From the NCBI GenBank assembly GCA_902762495.1, contig CACWOL010000014.1, positions 4,208 through 47,005 on the forward strand: a stretch of DNA of 42,798 nucleotides, read 5' to 3'. The notes under the pieces were generated by a model that searched no databases, was not told where the DNA came from, and worked only from the letters and a program-made list of their open reading frames with translations. A program made the translations under genes and the position numbers. Every line of letters begins with the position of its first letter. The first letter of the stretch is position 1. Source of the DNA: an uncultured bacterium (GTDB lineage: Bacteria > Verrucomicrobiota > Lentisphaeria > Victivallales > UBA1829). Shown in pieces: positions 22,701 to 33,060 of the stretch.

Positions 22701-24251
22701 ATGAATCACAGGCTCATCCTATTCTTTGTCTGCGTGATCGCCGCCGCGGTCGGACTCATGGAAACCCTTTCCGGCATCGTCGGGTTTTTCTGCAATGACG
22801 CGCCGGGCGACGTCCGCGCGCTCCTGATCTGTGCCGCCGCCACGCTCGTCGCAGGCGCGGCCGGATGCATCGCGTTCCGTCCCCGTACGGAACAGCACCG
22901 CAAGGCCGGACTGCGCGAAGGATACGCGGTCGCGGCGTTCGGATGGCTTGCCGCCTCCGTTCTGGGCGGTCTTCCGTTCCTTTTCGCGGCCGGGATGCCG
23001 TGGTGCGACGCCTTCTTCGAATCCGTCTCCGGATTCACGACGACCGGCGCGGCGCTGATCCACCGGGGCTACCGCCTGATGGACGGATCCGTGCTGCCGG
23101 AGGGAGTGGAGAGCCTGTCGCGAGGCGTGGTCTTCTGGCGCGCGCTGGAATCGTGGCTGGGCGGCATGGGGATCGTGGTGCTCGCGCTGGCGGTCCTGCC
23201 GATGTTCAACCGCGGCGGCCAGATGCTGTACAACGCGGAAACGCCCGGCCTGAAGTCCGCCGACACGCAGATCGCACCGCGCATCACGTCCTCTGCGAAG
23301 ATTCTATGGATGATCTACGTCGGGATTACTGCCTGCGAAGTCGTATTGCTCAAGTTCGCCGGAATGGGCCTTTTCGAGGCGGTCTGCAACTCCTTTACGA
23401 CGATCTCGACCGGCGGATTCTGCACGCGGCAGGACAGCATCGCGGCGTTCCACAGTACGCCGATCACGCTGATCGTCATGGTCTTCATGTTCATTTCCGG
23501 CGTCAATTTCTATCTGCATGTACGGCTCCTGTCCGGCAAGACGCTGTCCTATTTCCGCGACGAGGAATTCCGCGTTTATACCTCGATCCTGCTGGGCGTC
23601 AGCTGCATCATCGCGGTCGCCCTGTTGCTTCAGGGGGAGGCGTATAACGTTACCGCGGAGCAGGGATTCCTTTCCTCCATGGCCGTCGTCGGACGGGCGT
23701 TCCGCGACGCGGCGTTCCAGTCGATTTCCATCATGACGTCCACCGGGTTCGCGATCGGGGACTACTGCACCTGGCCGTCCGTTGCGGTCGCGCTGCTCGT
23801 GGGCATCTCCGTGATCGGCGGCTGCGGCGGTTCGACGTCGGGCGGCCTCAAATGCGTCCGCGCACTGCTGGTGTGGAGGCAGAGCCTGACCGAGGTCAAA
23901 CACAACATCTTCCCTCAGCTCGTCACTGGCGTGTACCTGAACAATGTCCGAATGAAAGCACCCGCCATCCAGAAGACCATCGCGTTTTTCACGGCCTACA
24001 TCGGCGTCATCATCCTTTTCGCCCTGCTGATCCCGCTCGTCTGTCCGGATTGCAATTGGGAATCCTCACTGTCGATCTCCATCTCCAGCCTCAGCAATGT
24101 TGGACCCGGCGCGGCGCAGGTCGGCCCGTCGTGCGATTTCGACTGGCTCAATCCGGCGGCGAAACTCCTGTCCGCCTTCGAGATGCTGATCGGTCGTCTC
24201 GAGCTCTTCACGATCCTCGTGCTTTTCCTGCCGTCCTTCTGGCGCAAGTAA
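22701..24251 (+). CDS. trkH: Trk potassium uptake channel subunit TrkH
   Basis: A 516-residue integral membrane protein of the SKT superfamily with about ten membrane segments and four selectivity-filter loops: SGFTTTGAAL, FTTISTGGFCT, SIMTSTGFAIGD and SLSNVGPGAAQ. The first membrane segments start at residue 4. It imports K+ together with TrkA, encoded directly upstream. The bidirectional terminator at 24278-24330 ends the operon. Confidence 0.95.
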   Translation: MNHRLILFFVCVIAAAVGLMETLSGIVGFFCNDAPGDVRALLICAAATLVAGAAGCIAFRPRTEQHRKAGLREGYAVAAFGWLAASVLGGLPFLFAAGMPWCDAFFESVSGFTTTGAALIHRGYRLMDGSVLPEGVESLSRGVVFWRALESWLGGMGIVVLALAVLPMFNRGGQMLYNAETPGLKSADTQIAPRITSSAKILWMIYVGITACEVVLLKFAGMGLFEAVCNSFTTISTGGFCTRQDSIAAFHSTPITLIVMVFMFISGVNFYLHVRLLSGKTLSYFRDEEFRVYTSILLGVSCIIAVALLLQGEAYNVTAEQGFLSSMAVVGRAFRDAAFQSISIMTSTGFAIGDYCTWPSVAVALLVGISVIGGCGGSTSGGLKCVRALLVWRQSLTEVKHNIFPQLVTGVYLNNVRMKAPAIQKTIAFFTAYIGVIILFALLIPLVCPDCNWESSLSISISSLSNVGPGAAQVGPSCDFDWLNPAAKLLSAFEMLIGRLELFTILVLFLPSFWRK

Positions 24252-24277
24252 GCGGTTCCGATTCGTTCTTTTTCCGC

Positions 24278-24330
24278 TCAAAAAAGAACCGCCGGAACCG
24301 TCTGACATCGATTCCGGCGAATGGTTTTTG
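24278..24330. terminator. Bidirectional terminator between trkH and the LolA-like gene
   Basis: AACC-GCCGGAA (24287-24297) pairs with TTCCGGC and GGTT (24312-24326), giving TTTTT on the plus strand. On the minus strand the same stem is followed by TTCTTTTTT. It serves both converging genes. Confidence 0.75.
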
Positions 24331-24356
24331 AGGGGGTTATTTCCTGACCGCGAAGA

Positions 24357-25229
24357 TCATTCCTCCTGTTTCTTCCGGCCGATCTTGATCTTGTCCTCCG
24401 GCACCTCGAAGACGTCGTCGCTGAACGTAACATTGAGCTCAAATTCACGCAGCAGGATGACTTCGTTGCGGTCCTCGCCGATCGTTGTCTTGGTGATGGT
24501 CGGCATCAGGACGCCGTTGCGTTTTTCGAAGCGGTCGGGCCGTGCGACGTAGAGGTATTCCTCTCCGCCGTCGGTGTACAGGATGGTCTCCATTTTCGTG
24601 GTGATGAACGTATTGGCGTTGACGTACATCACATACGGCGCGATCTCGACGTCTTCGGCGCGGCAGACGACACGGTAATGGCGCGCGCCGTTGAGATAGA
24701 CGGTGGAAATATCGATGTTGCTGAAAACATCTTCAAGATTGTTGCTCGGGCGGGAGAACGAATTGAAAACGTAGAAAAGGCGGAGCTGGTGGCCGGTGAT
24801 CTCGGTGGCCTTGCTCTTCTTCGGGTCGATGGTCCATGCACGGCCGCCCTTGTACAGCAGCGAGGCGAAGGGCTCGCCGTTGCGGTAGGAGATCTGGCGC
24901 TGGAAATCGGGCTTGCGGAACTTGATTTCGGTTTCGTACTGGTCGACGGCGGCCCTGGTGCGCTGGGTAAAGGGATTGTCGTCGACGTCCTTCTGGGTCT
25001 CCTCCACGATGACCTGACGGAGGATGTAGGACTTGGCGTTTTTGAAGTTGCCCTCGGGGTCGGTCGCCGCTTCCATATGCTTGATGAGCTGTTCCACCGT
25101 GAGGTCGGCGGGCTCGCCGGGATCGTTCAGGCCGAGCATCTCTTCGATCTCGGCGTTGGAGAGCTTGCACGCGGGGAGCATGGCGCAGCACGCGAAAAGC
25201 AAAAGAACGGATGTAAGGAATCTGGTCAT
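24357..25229 (-). CDS. Lipoprotein with LolA/outer-membrane lipoprotein-sorting-like fold
   Basis: The start at 25229 has GGAAAGG 9 nt upstream and begins a lipoprotein signal: MTRFLTSVLLLFACCAMLPAC, with lipobox LPAC and Cys 21. A longer open frame upstream overlaps the U32 gene and was rejected. The 290-residue product has the long antiparallel beta pattern of LolA/LolB-like proteins: LIKHMEAATDPEGNFKNAKSY first, then KPDFQRQISYRNGEPFASLL, GGRAWTIDPKK, and near the end LREFELNVTFSDDVFEVPED. This fold binds lipid or lipoprotein acyl chains. The link to lipoprotein sorting is supported only by fold and by the lolCE-lolD operon about 2.5 kb away. It has its own promoter. Confidence 0.65.
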   Translation of the reverse strand: MTRFLTSVLLLFACCAMLPACKLSNAEIEEMLGLNDPGEPADLTVEQLIKHMEAATDPEGNFKNAKSYILRQVIVEETQKDVDDNPFTQRTRAAVDQYETEIKFRKPDFQRQISYRNGEPFASLLYKGGRAWTIDPKKSKATEITGHQLRLFYVFNSFSRPSNNLEDVFSNIDISTVYLNGARHYRVVCRAEDVEIAPYVMYVNANTFITTKMETILYTDGGEEYLYVARPDRFEKRNGVLMPTITKTTIGEDRNEVILLREFELNVTFSDDVFEVPEDKIKIGRKKQEE

Positions 25230-25276
25230 GGGAGAAAGCCTTTCCGGGAGGTTCATGAAAAAAGAAGTCAGACAGC

Positions 25277-25304
25277 AATATACCACAAACTCGCCGTAAA
25301 TCAA
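25277..25304 (-). promoter_or_regulatory. Promoter of the LolA-like lipoprotein gene
   Basis: On the minus strand TTGATT (25304-25299) and TATATT (25282-25277) are 16 bp apart, in the 131-bp gap after the U32 gene. Confidence 0.6.
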
Positions 25305-25360
25305 TAGCGATCCGGCATTTTTTAAGAAAAAAGACGTCGCGCGGGAGAAAAGTTGTCCGG

Positions 25361-27586
25361 TTACTTCAGCTCGTAGCCGAAGTTGAAAAGCGCTTCGCCG
25401 GGCTCGTCGGCGCGGGCATCGCGCAGGTCGGTCAGATACGCCGCAAAGCCGCGGACGCGCGGAAGCCCCATCACCTTGTCCGCCGTGATCTGCGTGAGCA
25501 CGCCGTGATGCGAGACACGGAAGACGTTGCCGCGGGCGTCCTGCATGTCGCCGTCGACCTGGATCGTGGCGCGTGTGGAGAGCAGGACCGGACGGCCGAA
25601 GATGAACTGTTCGGCAGGGACGGGCGACTTGCGGGCGAACGCCTCGAGTTCGGCGCGTTCGAGTTCGACCCACGCCTGCACCGAGGATGCACCGAGTCGG
25701 CCGAGTTTGCGCGCGGCGAAGGAATTGCAGCAGGGCAGGGGGAATCCCGTTCGGATCGTGAGGCCGGGGTACTTCTTCAGAAGCGTGAAATGCTGGATCG
25801 AGGTCACGCGGACAGTCTTTCCACCTTTCTTGACGAACCGGTCGAGCGCGGCGGCGACGTCATGCAGGGACTTCTGCGGGATGTAGAACGGCAGAAGGAG
25901 TTCCTCGTGCGGCGACGGATCGTCGGCGAGCTCGCGGACGACGGTCATGCCGGGGGAGGGCGGACGCACCCCGCGCGGCAGGATCACTCTTTCCTGGGCG
26001 GATTCGAGTTCGGCGGGATGGCGGAAAGATTTGTAGTCGGCGAGGAGCTTTTTCAGGGAATCCGCGGTGGGATCGGGGCGTTCGGAAGCGGGGATGCCTT
26101 CCGCGAACGCCGTGAGCTCGCGCCGGACGGATTTCAGCACGCTCGCGGGCAGGAAGAAATCGCCGTCGACCTTGGCCTGAACGGGCGAGAAGACGAAATC
26201 CGGGGAGCCTTCGCCTTCGAACGCCGCCGCGAGAGATTCGGGTGTAACGGGATGCGCCGTGGCGGGGGCGAGTTCGAGCGCTTTTTGAAAGGTGCGGCCG
26301 CAGAGGTCGGCGGTCAGACCTGAGGCATTGAGGCGCAGTTGAAGCGGGATTTCGGGACGCGGCGCAGGAAGTGATGCCACGCGGCGCGAATAATCCGAGG
26401 TGGATTCGCCGGTCTTGTAGACGATCGACCCGGGCGCGGCGGCCGTGTCCGTCGCCAGCCGGATCGTGCAGCGTTCGCCCTGAAGCGCGCGGTTTACGCG
26501 AGCCCCGTTGACCATGAGCGAAGTCACCGAGATCGCGGGGCCCTCGTCGCCGGAACGCGGCTGGATGCGGAGCACGTCGCCGAGGTGGATGCGCTTCGTC
26601 ACGTCGATGACGGCGAACCCGTCCTTCGCGGAGACGACCGTGCCGCAGAGCTGGCCGGACGCGCCGAGCGAATCGTGTTTGACGAGCGTCTTCGCCGAGG
26701 CCGCCGTGTAGAACCCCTCCGACCATTTGCGCCCGAACGTGTGCGCCATGCGGTCGCGTGCGGCGGGCAGCAGGGATTTGAACTCCTCCTCGCTCGTTGC
26801 GTCGAGCAGCATCCGGTAGGCGGATACGGCGTGATCCACGTAGTCGGACCGGCGCAGGCGCCCCTCGATCTTGACGGACGCGACGCCGGTCTCGGCGATG
26901 CGCGGCAGCAGCTCCATCGTGCAGAGGTCCTGCACGGAGAGGTAGAAGCCGTTGCCTTTGTCCGTGTGGTAACGGCGGCGGCAGGGCTGTTTGCACTTGC
27001 CGCGGTTGCCGCTCCAGCCGCCGAGCCAGCTGGAGAGCAGGCAGGAGCCGGAGATGCAGCAGCAGAGCGCGCCGTGGATGAAGACTTCGAGCTCGACGGA
27101 CGGTTTCGAGGCGGCGATGGCCTCAAGTTCAGATAGAGAAGTTTGGCGCTCCAGGATCACGCGTTTCACGCCGAGTTCGTGCGCAATCGCCAGTCCGGCT
27201 GTGTTGTGGATGCCGGTCTGCGTGGAGGCATGGATGGTCAGGCGCGGGAAATAATCGCGGAGCATGGCGACGATGCCCAGGTCCTGCACGATGACGGCGT
27301 CCGGGTGCATGCGGTCGAGTTCGGCGAGCATTTCCGCGGCCTCCGGGATCTCGCTCTCCTTGATGAGCGTGTTCAGCGTCACGTAGAACTTCCGTCCGTT
27401 TTTGTGCGCGTAGCGGATCACCCGCGCCATTTCGTCCGGCGTGAAGTTGCCGGTGCGTTCACGGGCGTTGAATCGCTTGAGCCCGGCGTACACGGCGTCG
27501 GCCCCCGCGTCGTAGGCGGCGAGGGCGCAGGCGGCGTTTCCGGCGGGCGCGAGGAGTTCGGGTTTGTGCGGCATGAAGTTCTGCAT
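25361..27586 (-). CDS. U32 peptidase-family protein (RlhA/TrhP-like RNA hydroxylation factor family)
   Basis: A 741-residue protein with an N-terminal U32 domain (KPELLAPAGNAACALAAYDAGADAVYAG) and the family signature EVFIHGALCCCISGSC (167-182), followed by C198 and C202. A long C-terminal part (about 390-735) resembles the collagenase-like DUF3656 region. Proteins of this layout, such as E. coli RlhA and TrhP, are needed for hydroxylation of C2501 in 23S rRNA or of tRNA uridine, rather than being proven proteases. The cysteines probably hold an iron-sulfur cluster. The start may be 27586 or Met5 at 27574; the promoter lies so close that the second would leave a more normal leader. Confidence 0.85.
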   Translation of the reverse strand: MQNFMPHKPELLAPAGNAACALAAYDAGADAVYAGLKRFNARERTGNFTPDEMARVIRYAHKNGRKFYVTLNTLIKESEIPEAAEMLAELDRMHPDAVIVQDLGIVAMLRDYFPRLTIHASTQTGIHNTAGLAIAHELGVKRVILERQTSLSELEAIAASKPSVELEVFIHGALCCCISGSCLLSSWLGGWSGNRGKCKQPCRRRYHTDKGNGFYLSVQDLCTMELLPRIAETGVASVKIEGRLRRSDYVDHAVSAYRMLLDATSEEEFKSLLPAARDRMAHTFGRKWSEGFYTAASAKTLVKHDSLGASGQLCGTVVSAKDGFAVIDVTKRIHLGDVLRIQPRSGDEGPAISVTSLMVNGARVNRALQGERCTIRLATDTAAAPGSIVYKTGESTSDYSRRVASLPAPRPEIPLQLRLNASGLTADLCGRTFQKALELAPATAHPVTPESLAAAFEGEGSPDFVFSPVQAKVDGDFFLPASVLKSVRRELTAFAEGIPASERPDPTADSLKKLLADYKSFRHPAELESAQERVILPRGVRPPSPGMTVVRELADDPSPHEELLLPFYIPQKSLHDVAAALDRFVKKGGKTVRVTSIQHFTLLKKYPGLTIRTGFPLPCCNSFAARKLGRLGASSVQAWVELERAELEAFARKSPVPAEQFIFGRPVLLSTRATIQVDGDMQDARGNVFRVSHHGVLTQITADKVMGLPRVRGFAAYLTDLRDARADEPGEALFNFGYELK

Positions 27587-27595
27587 AATGAAAAT

Positions 27596-27624
27596 AATAT
27601 AGCGCCGGAACGGGAAAAAGGCAA
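27596..27624 (-). promoter_or_regulatory. Promoter of the U32-family gene
   Basis: On the minus strand TTGCCT (27624-27619) and TATATT (27601-27596) are 17 bp apart, just before the start codon. Confidence 0.5.
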
Positions 27625-27633
27625 CAAGACGGC

Positions 27634-27662
27634 TTGAAAAAAGCGCGAAAACGAGGTATATT
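27634..27662 (+). promoter_or_regulatory. Promoter of the lolCE-lolD-aminoacylase operon
   Basis: TTGAAA (27634-27639) and TATATT (27657-27662) are 17 bp apart, about 80 bp before the ATG at 27744. Confidence 0.65.
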
Positions 27663-27743
27663 TATCCGTTTATACTATCTATTTGACAACTATCCGGCGG
27701 CGGCATGTGCCGCTTCCGCGAAACAATTTGGAAATCACACGGA

Positions 27744-29052
27744 ATGAGTGTTCGGACGGAATGTTTTCTGGCGTGGCGGTACTTCAAGCCGAAACGCAGC
27801 GCGGTCAGCGTAATCACGCTGATCTCCGTGATCGGGGTGATCCTGGGCGTGGCGGTGCTGATCGTAGTGCTCGCCGTCATGACCGGATTCACCGACCAGA
27901 CGAAGATCAAACTGCTGGAGACCGGGTCGCACGCCCAGATCCGCAAGCCCACGCGGCATTATTCGACCAACCCGCGCGGCAACGCCGGGGTGTTCTTCTC
28001 CGAAGAGGCGGAGGACGTGGTCAACATCGTGAAGCGGAACGGCGGCAAGGCGCTGCCCCTTCTGGTTTCTCCCGTGCTGCTTCAGGTGAAGGAGGCGTTC
28101 AACCCGAAGGTGCTGGCGGCGTTCGACCCCGACATGGACACCGCCGGGCTTGACCTGAAAAGCGTGGTGAAGCAGGGCGAGTATTCGCTCGGACGCGGCG
28201 AGATCGCGGTCAGCCAGGTCATCGCGAGCGAATTCGGACTTTCGGTCGGCAGCAAGGTCCTCCTGCACTCGCCGTCGCGCCTCGCCAAGCTCATCGAACG
28301 CGACGAGTCCGGCAAGTACAAGATTTCCGACAAGTCCGAATACTACCTGCCGGGCGAGTACACCGTGTCGTTCATCTTCAGCTTCGACAAGTATGACTAC
28401 GACCGCGACATCATGTTCCTCTCGCTCGACGACGCCGACCAGCTGTTCGGGCTGGACTGGGGCTGCGCCACGCACGTTTACGTGTGGGTGGACGATCCGT
28501 TCCACATCGATGGCTTCCTGGCGCCGCTGCGCGACCAGCTGTCGAAGAGCCACCCGGACGTGATGGTTTATTCCTGGAAACAGCTGAACGGCCAGCTGCT
28601 GAGCGTGCTGGCGGTGGAGAAGAACATGATGTTCTTCCTGCTGGTCTTCATCGTGCTCGTGGCGGCGTTCAGCATCGCAAATACGCTCATCACGACCGTG
28701 ATCCAGAAGACGAAGGAAGTCGGCCTGCTGAAAAGCATGGGCGCGGGGTCGTTCTCGATCATGCGCGTCTTCATCATGCAGGGGTTCTTCGTGGGCGTGA
28801 TCGGCACGGCCGGCGGGGTTTTCCTCGGCTGGCTGGTCGTGGTGTTCCGCATGAACATCCTGTACGCGATGCGCGCGATCACCGGCCAGGAGATCTTCCC
28901 GAAGGAGCTGTACCTCTTCAGCGAACTGCCCGCGCACATCGTGTGGGGCGACGTGGCGCTGATCTCCGTGATCTCGATCCTGCTCTGCACCTGCGGCGCG
29001 CTGGTCCCCGCGATCCGCGCCGCCAACCTCGATCCCGCAAAGGCGCTGCGCT

Positions 29053-29060
<8 letters not shown>
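27744..29060 (+). CDS. Lipoprotein-releasing ABC transporter permease, LolC/LolE family
   Basis: The ATG at 27744 (GGAAA upstream) gives MSVRTECFLAWRYFKPKRSA, the usual LolC/E beginning; the frame opens 13 codons earlier without family similarity. The 438-residue product has one membrane segment near 22-45, a large periplasmic MacB-like domain (about 50-270), and three membrane segments in the C-terminal third (FFLLVFIVLVAAFSIANTLI; VGVIGTAGGVFLGWLVVVF; the last before VPAIRAANLDPAKALRYE). It extracts lipoproteins from the inner membrane with LolD. Only one permease is present here, so it could act as a homodimer (LolF type) or have a second partner elsewhere. Its 3' end overlaps lolD by 8 nt. 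Confidence 0.92.
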
Positions 29061-29732
<672 letters not shown>

Positions 29733-29736
<4 letters not shown>

Positions 29737-31253
29737 ACGCCGTGCGGATCGTCCGGAATGCGCTGATCTGCGACGGGACCGGGGGCGACCTTTACCCCGG
29801 CTCCATCCGCATCGACGGCGACCGGATCGCCGAGGTCGTTTCAAATGGAGAAATCTCCGGCGCGAAGGACGCCGAAGTCTTCGACGCGCAGGGATGCGTG
29901 GTCTCGCCCGGATTCATCGACGCGCATTCGCACTCGGACGCCACACTGCTTGCCGCGCCCGGCGCCTTCAGCAAGCGTACGCAGGGGATCACCACCGAAA
30001 TTTTGGGCAACTGTGGGCATTCGCTGTTTCCCGTAACCTCGTACAACGCCGAGCAAGTTGCCTCGGACTGTGCCGCGGTCGGCGTGAAACCGTCGTGGAG
30101 CGACTGGCGGGATTACTGCGAGGCGGTCGATAGCGTACACCCGGCGGTGAACTTCGCCGTGCTGTGCGGACACAACGCCCTGTGTGCGGCATATCCGAAG
30201 ATCAAAGACCAATGCGCCGCGCTCGATAAGATGCTGGCGGCGGGCTGTCCCGGGCTTTCCAGCGGGCTTCTGTACGCGCCGGGCCGCACCGTGCCGCCAT
30301 CCGATTTGTTGCGCTTGGCGGCTGTTCTGAAGCACACGGACGCGATCTACACGACCCACCTCAGAAGTGAGGGCGCGCGTCTGCTTGAATCGCTGGAGGA
30401 GGCCGTCGCGTTCGCTTCGGCTGGCAGCGGACGTCTCCATGTGAGCCACTTCAAGACGGCGGGCGAGGCGAACTGGGGCAAGCTCGACGCCGCGTTGGAG
30501 TTGTTGGAAAAAGCCCGCGAGCGCGGCCTGCGGATCACCGCCGACCGTTATCCCTACACCTATTCCCAGACGAGCTTGAGTGTGATCCTGCCGCCGCGCT
30601 ACGATTCCATGCGCGACCGCGAAATTCAGGAGAAACTGAGCGGCGATCCCGCCGAATGCGAGCGATTGATTGAAGAGTTGGCGGATTCCCGCCGCGTGAA
30701 GCGCGCGATCTTAACGGCGGTTTCCAAACAGGAATTCCTGCCGTACTGCGGCCTCACGCTCGAAGAATGCGCCGTCCGCGCCGGAATGCCCTCTGCTGCG
30801 GCGTTCGCTGTCACGGTCCTGCGGGACGATGGTGCGCGGGCGATGGCGGCGTTCGGGGGAATGTCGCCGGACAATCTGCGGCGGATTCTGGCGGAACCGT
30901 GGGTGTGCTGCGGCACGGACGAGAATGCGCGTCCGCAGGACGAATCGCTCGGGCGCGGCCATCCGCGTTCGTTCGGGGCGTTCCCGCTGTTCCTGAAGCT
31001 GACGGCGGAGCTGGTCGGCCTGCCGGAAGCTGTCCGCCGCGTGACGTCGTTCCCCGCCTCGCTCTTCCGCCTGAAGGACCGCGGACTTATCAAGCCGGGC
31101 TGTTTTGCCGACCTGACCGTGTTCGACCCCGCGAAACTCGACTGTAAGGCGGATTTCGCGCATCCGCACACCCCCGCCGAGGGGATCGTCCGTGTGTACG
31201 TGAACGGCGAACCGACGGATACCGGGAAACGCGCCGGCCGCGCGCTGATCTGA
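29733..31253 (+). CDS. N-acyl-D-amino-acid deacylase (D-aminoacylase) family amidohydrolase
   Basis: A 506-residue amidohydrolase that should release D-amino acids from N-acyl-D-amino acids. Landmarks are the metal-binding PGFIDAHSHSDATLL, the zinc-ligand Cys in GITTEILGNCGHSLFP, GLSSGLLYAPGRTVPPSD, the His motifs YTTHLRSEG and LHVSHFKTAG, and the catalytic Asp in CGTDENARPQDESLGRGHPR. N- and C-terminal beta-strands form the small composite domain (VRIVRNALICDGTG at the start and GIVRVYVNGEPTDTG at the end). No signal peptide is visible, so it is cytoplasmic. It begins within the lolD stop codon (ATGA); recycling of D-amino acids from peptidoglycan is a reasonable but unproven role. Confidence 0.88.
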
Positions 31254-31268
31254 ACCTTTGATTCAATC

Positions 31269-31316
31269 GAAAAGAAAAGCCCGTTCAAATCTTTTGACTT
31301 GAACGGGCGATATTTT
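31269..31316. terminator. Bidirectional terminator between the aminoacylase and aminotransferase genes
   Basis: GCCCGTTCAA (31279-31288) and TTGAACGGGC (31299-31308) form a perfect 10-bp stem. ATATTTTTG follows on the plus strand and TTTTCTTTTCG on the minus strand. Confidence 0.9.
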
Positions 31317-31335
31317 TGATCGTGTTCAGGAGGAA

Positions 31336-32529
31336 TCAGACTTTCCCGGCCTTGAGCTCGTCGAGGAATTCCGCGATGCGGTCCATGGCGGTGCGGATGT
31401 CCTCCAGCGATGTCGCGTAGGAACAGCGCACATAGCCCTCGCCGCACGCGCCGAAGGCATTGCCTGGGACGACCGCGACGCGCTTCGACTGGAGCAGCTT
31501 CACGGCGAAATCCTGCGAGCTGAGCCCGGTGGACGTGATGTTCGGGAAGACATAGAACGCGCCCTGCGGATTGAAGCAGGAAAGCCCCATTTCATTGAAG
31601 CGGGAGACGATCACGTTCCGGCGGGCCTTGTACTCGGCGACCATGCGCTGCATGTCCGGGCGGGCACTCTTCAGTGCCTCCTCGGCGCCGTACTGCGCGG
31701 TCGTGGGGGCGCAGAGCATAGCGTACTGGTGGATCTTCATCATGGCGTCGACGATGCTGTTCGGGCCGCAGGCGTAGCCGATGCGGAATCCGGTCATGGC
31801 GAAGGCCTTGGAGAATCCGTGCAGGAAGATGGTGCGTTCGCGCATGCCGGGGAGGGCGGCGACCGTGTGCATGGGACGGTCGTCGTAGTGCAGTTCGGAA
31901 TAGATGTGGTCTGCGATCACGGCGAGGTCGTACTTGACGGCGATCTTTGCGATGTCGCGCATCTGCTCGTCCGTGAGGACCGCGCCGGTCGGGTTGCACG
32001 GGAAGTTCAGGATGATGGCGCGGGTGCGCGGCGTGACGGCCTTTTCGAGGTCGGCCGGGTCGAGCGCGAAGAGGTTCTTTTCGTAGGTGCGGACGGGGAC
32101 GGGCACGCCGTGGGACATGCGGATCTCCGTGGCGTAGGAGACGTAGCACGGTTCGTGGTAGATGATCTCGTCGCCGGGCGAGGTGATGGCGCGGATGGCG
32201 AGGTCGAAGGCTTCGCTGACGCCGACGGTCACGAGACATTCGTTCTCCGGGGCGTATCGTACGCCGAACTCCTCGGCGAGGTAGTCGCAGATCGCCTTGC
32301 GGAGGGAGAGGAGCCCGAGGTTGGACGTGTAGTGGGTGCGGCCGCGTTCGAGCGAATACACGGTACCCTCGCAGACGGACCACGGGGACACGAAATCGGG
32401 CTCGCCGATGCCCAGTGAGATCACGTCGGACATGGTGTTGACGAGGTCGAAGAAGTAGCGGATGCCGCTCTTCGGCAGGACGGCGATATGCGGCGCTACG
32501 AAATCACGGCACGATCTTGAGTCGCTCAT
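31336..32529 (-). CDS. PLP-dependent class I/II aminotransferase
   Basis: A 397-residue fold-type I aminotransferase. It has YTSNLGLLSLRKAI (67-80), the PLP-stacking region, NFPCNPTG (175-182) with the conserved Asn, D207 in IADHIYSEL for the pyridine nitrogen, and the Schiff-base K241 in HGFSKAFAMTGFRIGY. The C-terminal VRCSYATS has the substrate carboxylate-binding Arg. It is close to aspartate/aromatic and alanine aminotransferases of the AspC type; the substrate is not decided by sequence. Its first 26 nt overlap the end of an Lrp-family regulator gene, which therefore probably controls it in response to an amino acid. Confidence 0.9.
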   Translation of the reverse strand: MSDSRSCRDFVAPHIAVLPKSGIRYFFDLVNTMSDVISLGIGEPDFVSPWSVCEGTVYSLERGRTHYTSNLGLLSLRKAICDYLAEEFGVRYAPENECLVTVGVSEAFDLAIRAITSPGDEIIYHEPCYVSYATEIRMSHGVPVPVRTYEKNLFALDPADLEKAVTPRTRAIILNFPCNPTGAVLTDEQMRDIAKIAVKYDLAVIADHIYSELHYDDRPMHTVAALPGMRERTIFLHGFSKAFAMTGFRIGYACGPNSIVDAMMKIHQYAMLCAPTTAQYGAEEALKSARPDMQRMVAEYKARRNVIVSRFNEMGLSCFNPQGAFYVFPNITSTGLSSQDFAVKLLQSKRVAVVPGNAFGACGEGYVRCSYATSLEDIRTAMDRIAEFLDELKAGKV

Positions 32530-32998
32530 CGCGTTCCTCCTCCAGGAGCATGATCCCGGATTCTTTGTATTTTTTCAGCAGAAAATGGGTCGCGGTGGAC
32601 AGCACGCCGTCGATGGTGGCGAGCTTGCTGGAGACGAACGACGCGACTTCGTTCAGGTCCGCGCCGCGCACCTCGAGCATCAGGTCGTAGCCGCCGGACA
32701 TCAGGTACAGGGCGGTAACCTGCGGGAAATTGCTCAGGCGGCGGGCGATGCGGTCGAATCCGCCCTCGCGTTCGGGGCGCACGCGCACCTCGATGATCGC
32801 CTTGACGGGCTTTTCGTGGAGGTTATCCTCGTTGACGAGCGCATGGTAGCCGCGGATGATGTTCTGCTTTTCGAGGTCGGCGATCTCGGCGGCGACTTCC
32901 TGTTCGGAAGCGCCGAGCTGTTCGGCGAGGTCCGCGGCGGTCGTTTTCGCGTTTTTGACGAGTGCGTTCAGGATAAACTTGCGGTCTTCAAGTTTCAT
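32504..32998 (-). CDS. Lrp/AsnC-family transcriptional regulator
   Basis: The start at 32998 (MKLEDRKFILNALVKN) is supported by GGAGG 10 nt upstream; a longer frame to 33058 crosses the promoter. The 164-residue protein has the winged helix-turn-helix (about 1-55, TTAADLAEQLGASEQEVAAEIADLEKQNII) and the RAM ligand-binding domain (about 62-140, with ALYLMSGGYDLMLEVRG). Lrp-type proteins form octamers or dimers and bind amino acids. It overlaps the aminotransferase gene by 26 nt and probably regulates this operon and itself. Confidence 0.92.
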   Translation of the reverse strand: MKLEDRKFILNALVKNAKTTAADLAEQLGASEQEVAAEIADLEKQNIIRGYHALVNEDNLHEKPVKAIIEVRVRPEREGGFDRIARRLSNFPQVTALYLMSGGYDLMLEVRGADLNEVASFVSSKLATIDGVLSTATHFLLKKYKESGIMLLEEERDERLKIVP

Positions 32999-33029
32999 GG
33001 GGGATTCCTCCAAATTAAATACAACTTTT

Positions 33030-33058
33030 ACTATACATCTTTTCAGGCGAAAATACAA
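33030..33058 (-). promoter_or_regulatory. Promoter of the lrp-aminotransferase operon
   Basis: On the minus strand TTGTAT (33058-33053) and TATAGT (33035-33030) are 17 bp apart. The inverted repeat at 33061-33088 directly abuts the -35 box. Confidence 0.65.
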
Positions 33059-33060
33059 GC

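Noticed and set aside
25230..25673. N-terminal extension of the LolA-like lipoprotein into the U32 gene
   Set aside because: A lipoprotein signal with ribosome-binding site and promoter begins at 25229; the extension is Arg-rich antisense-type sequence overlapping the U32 gene.
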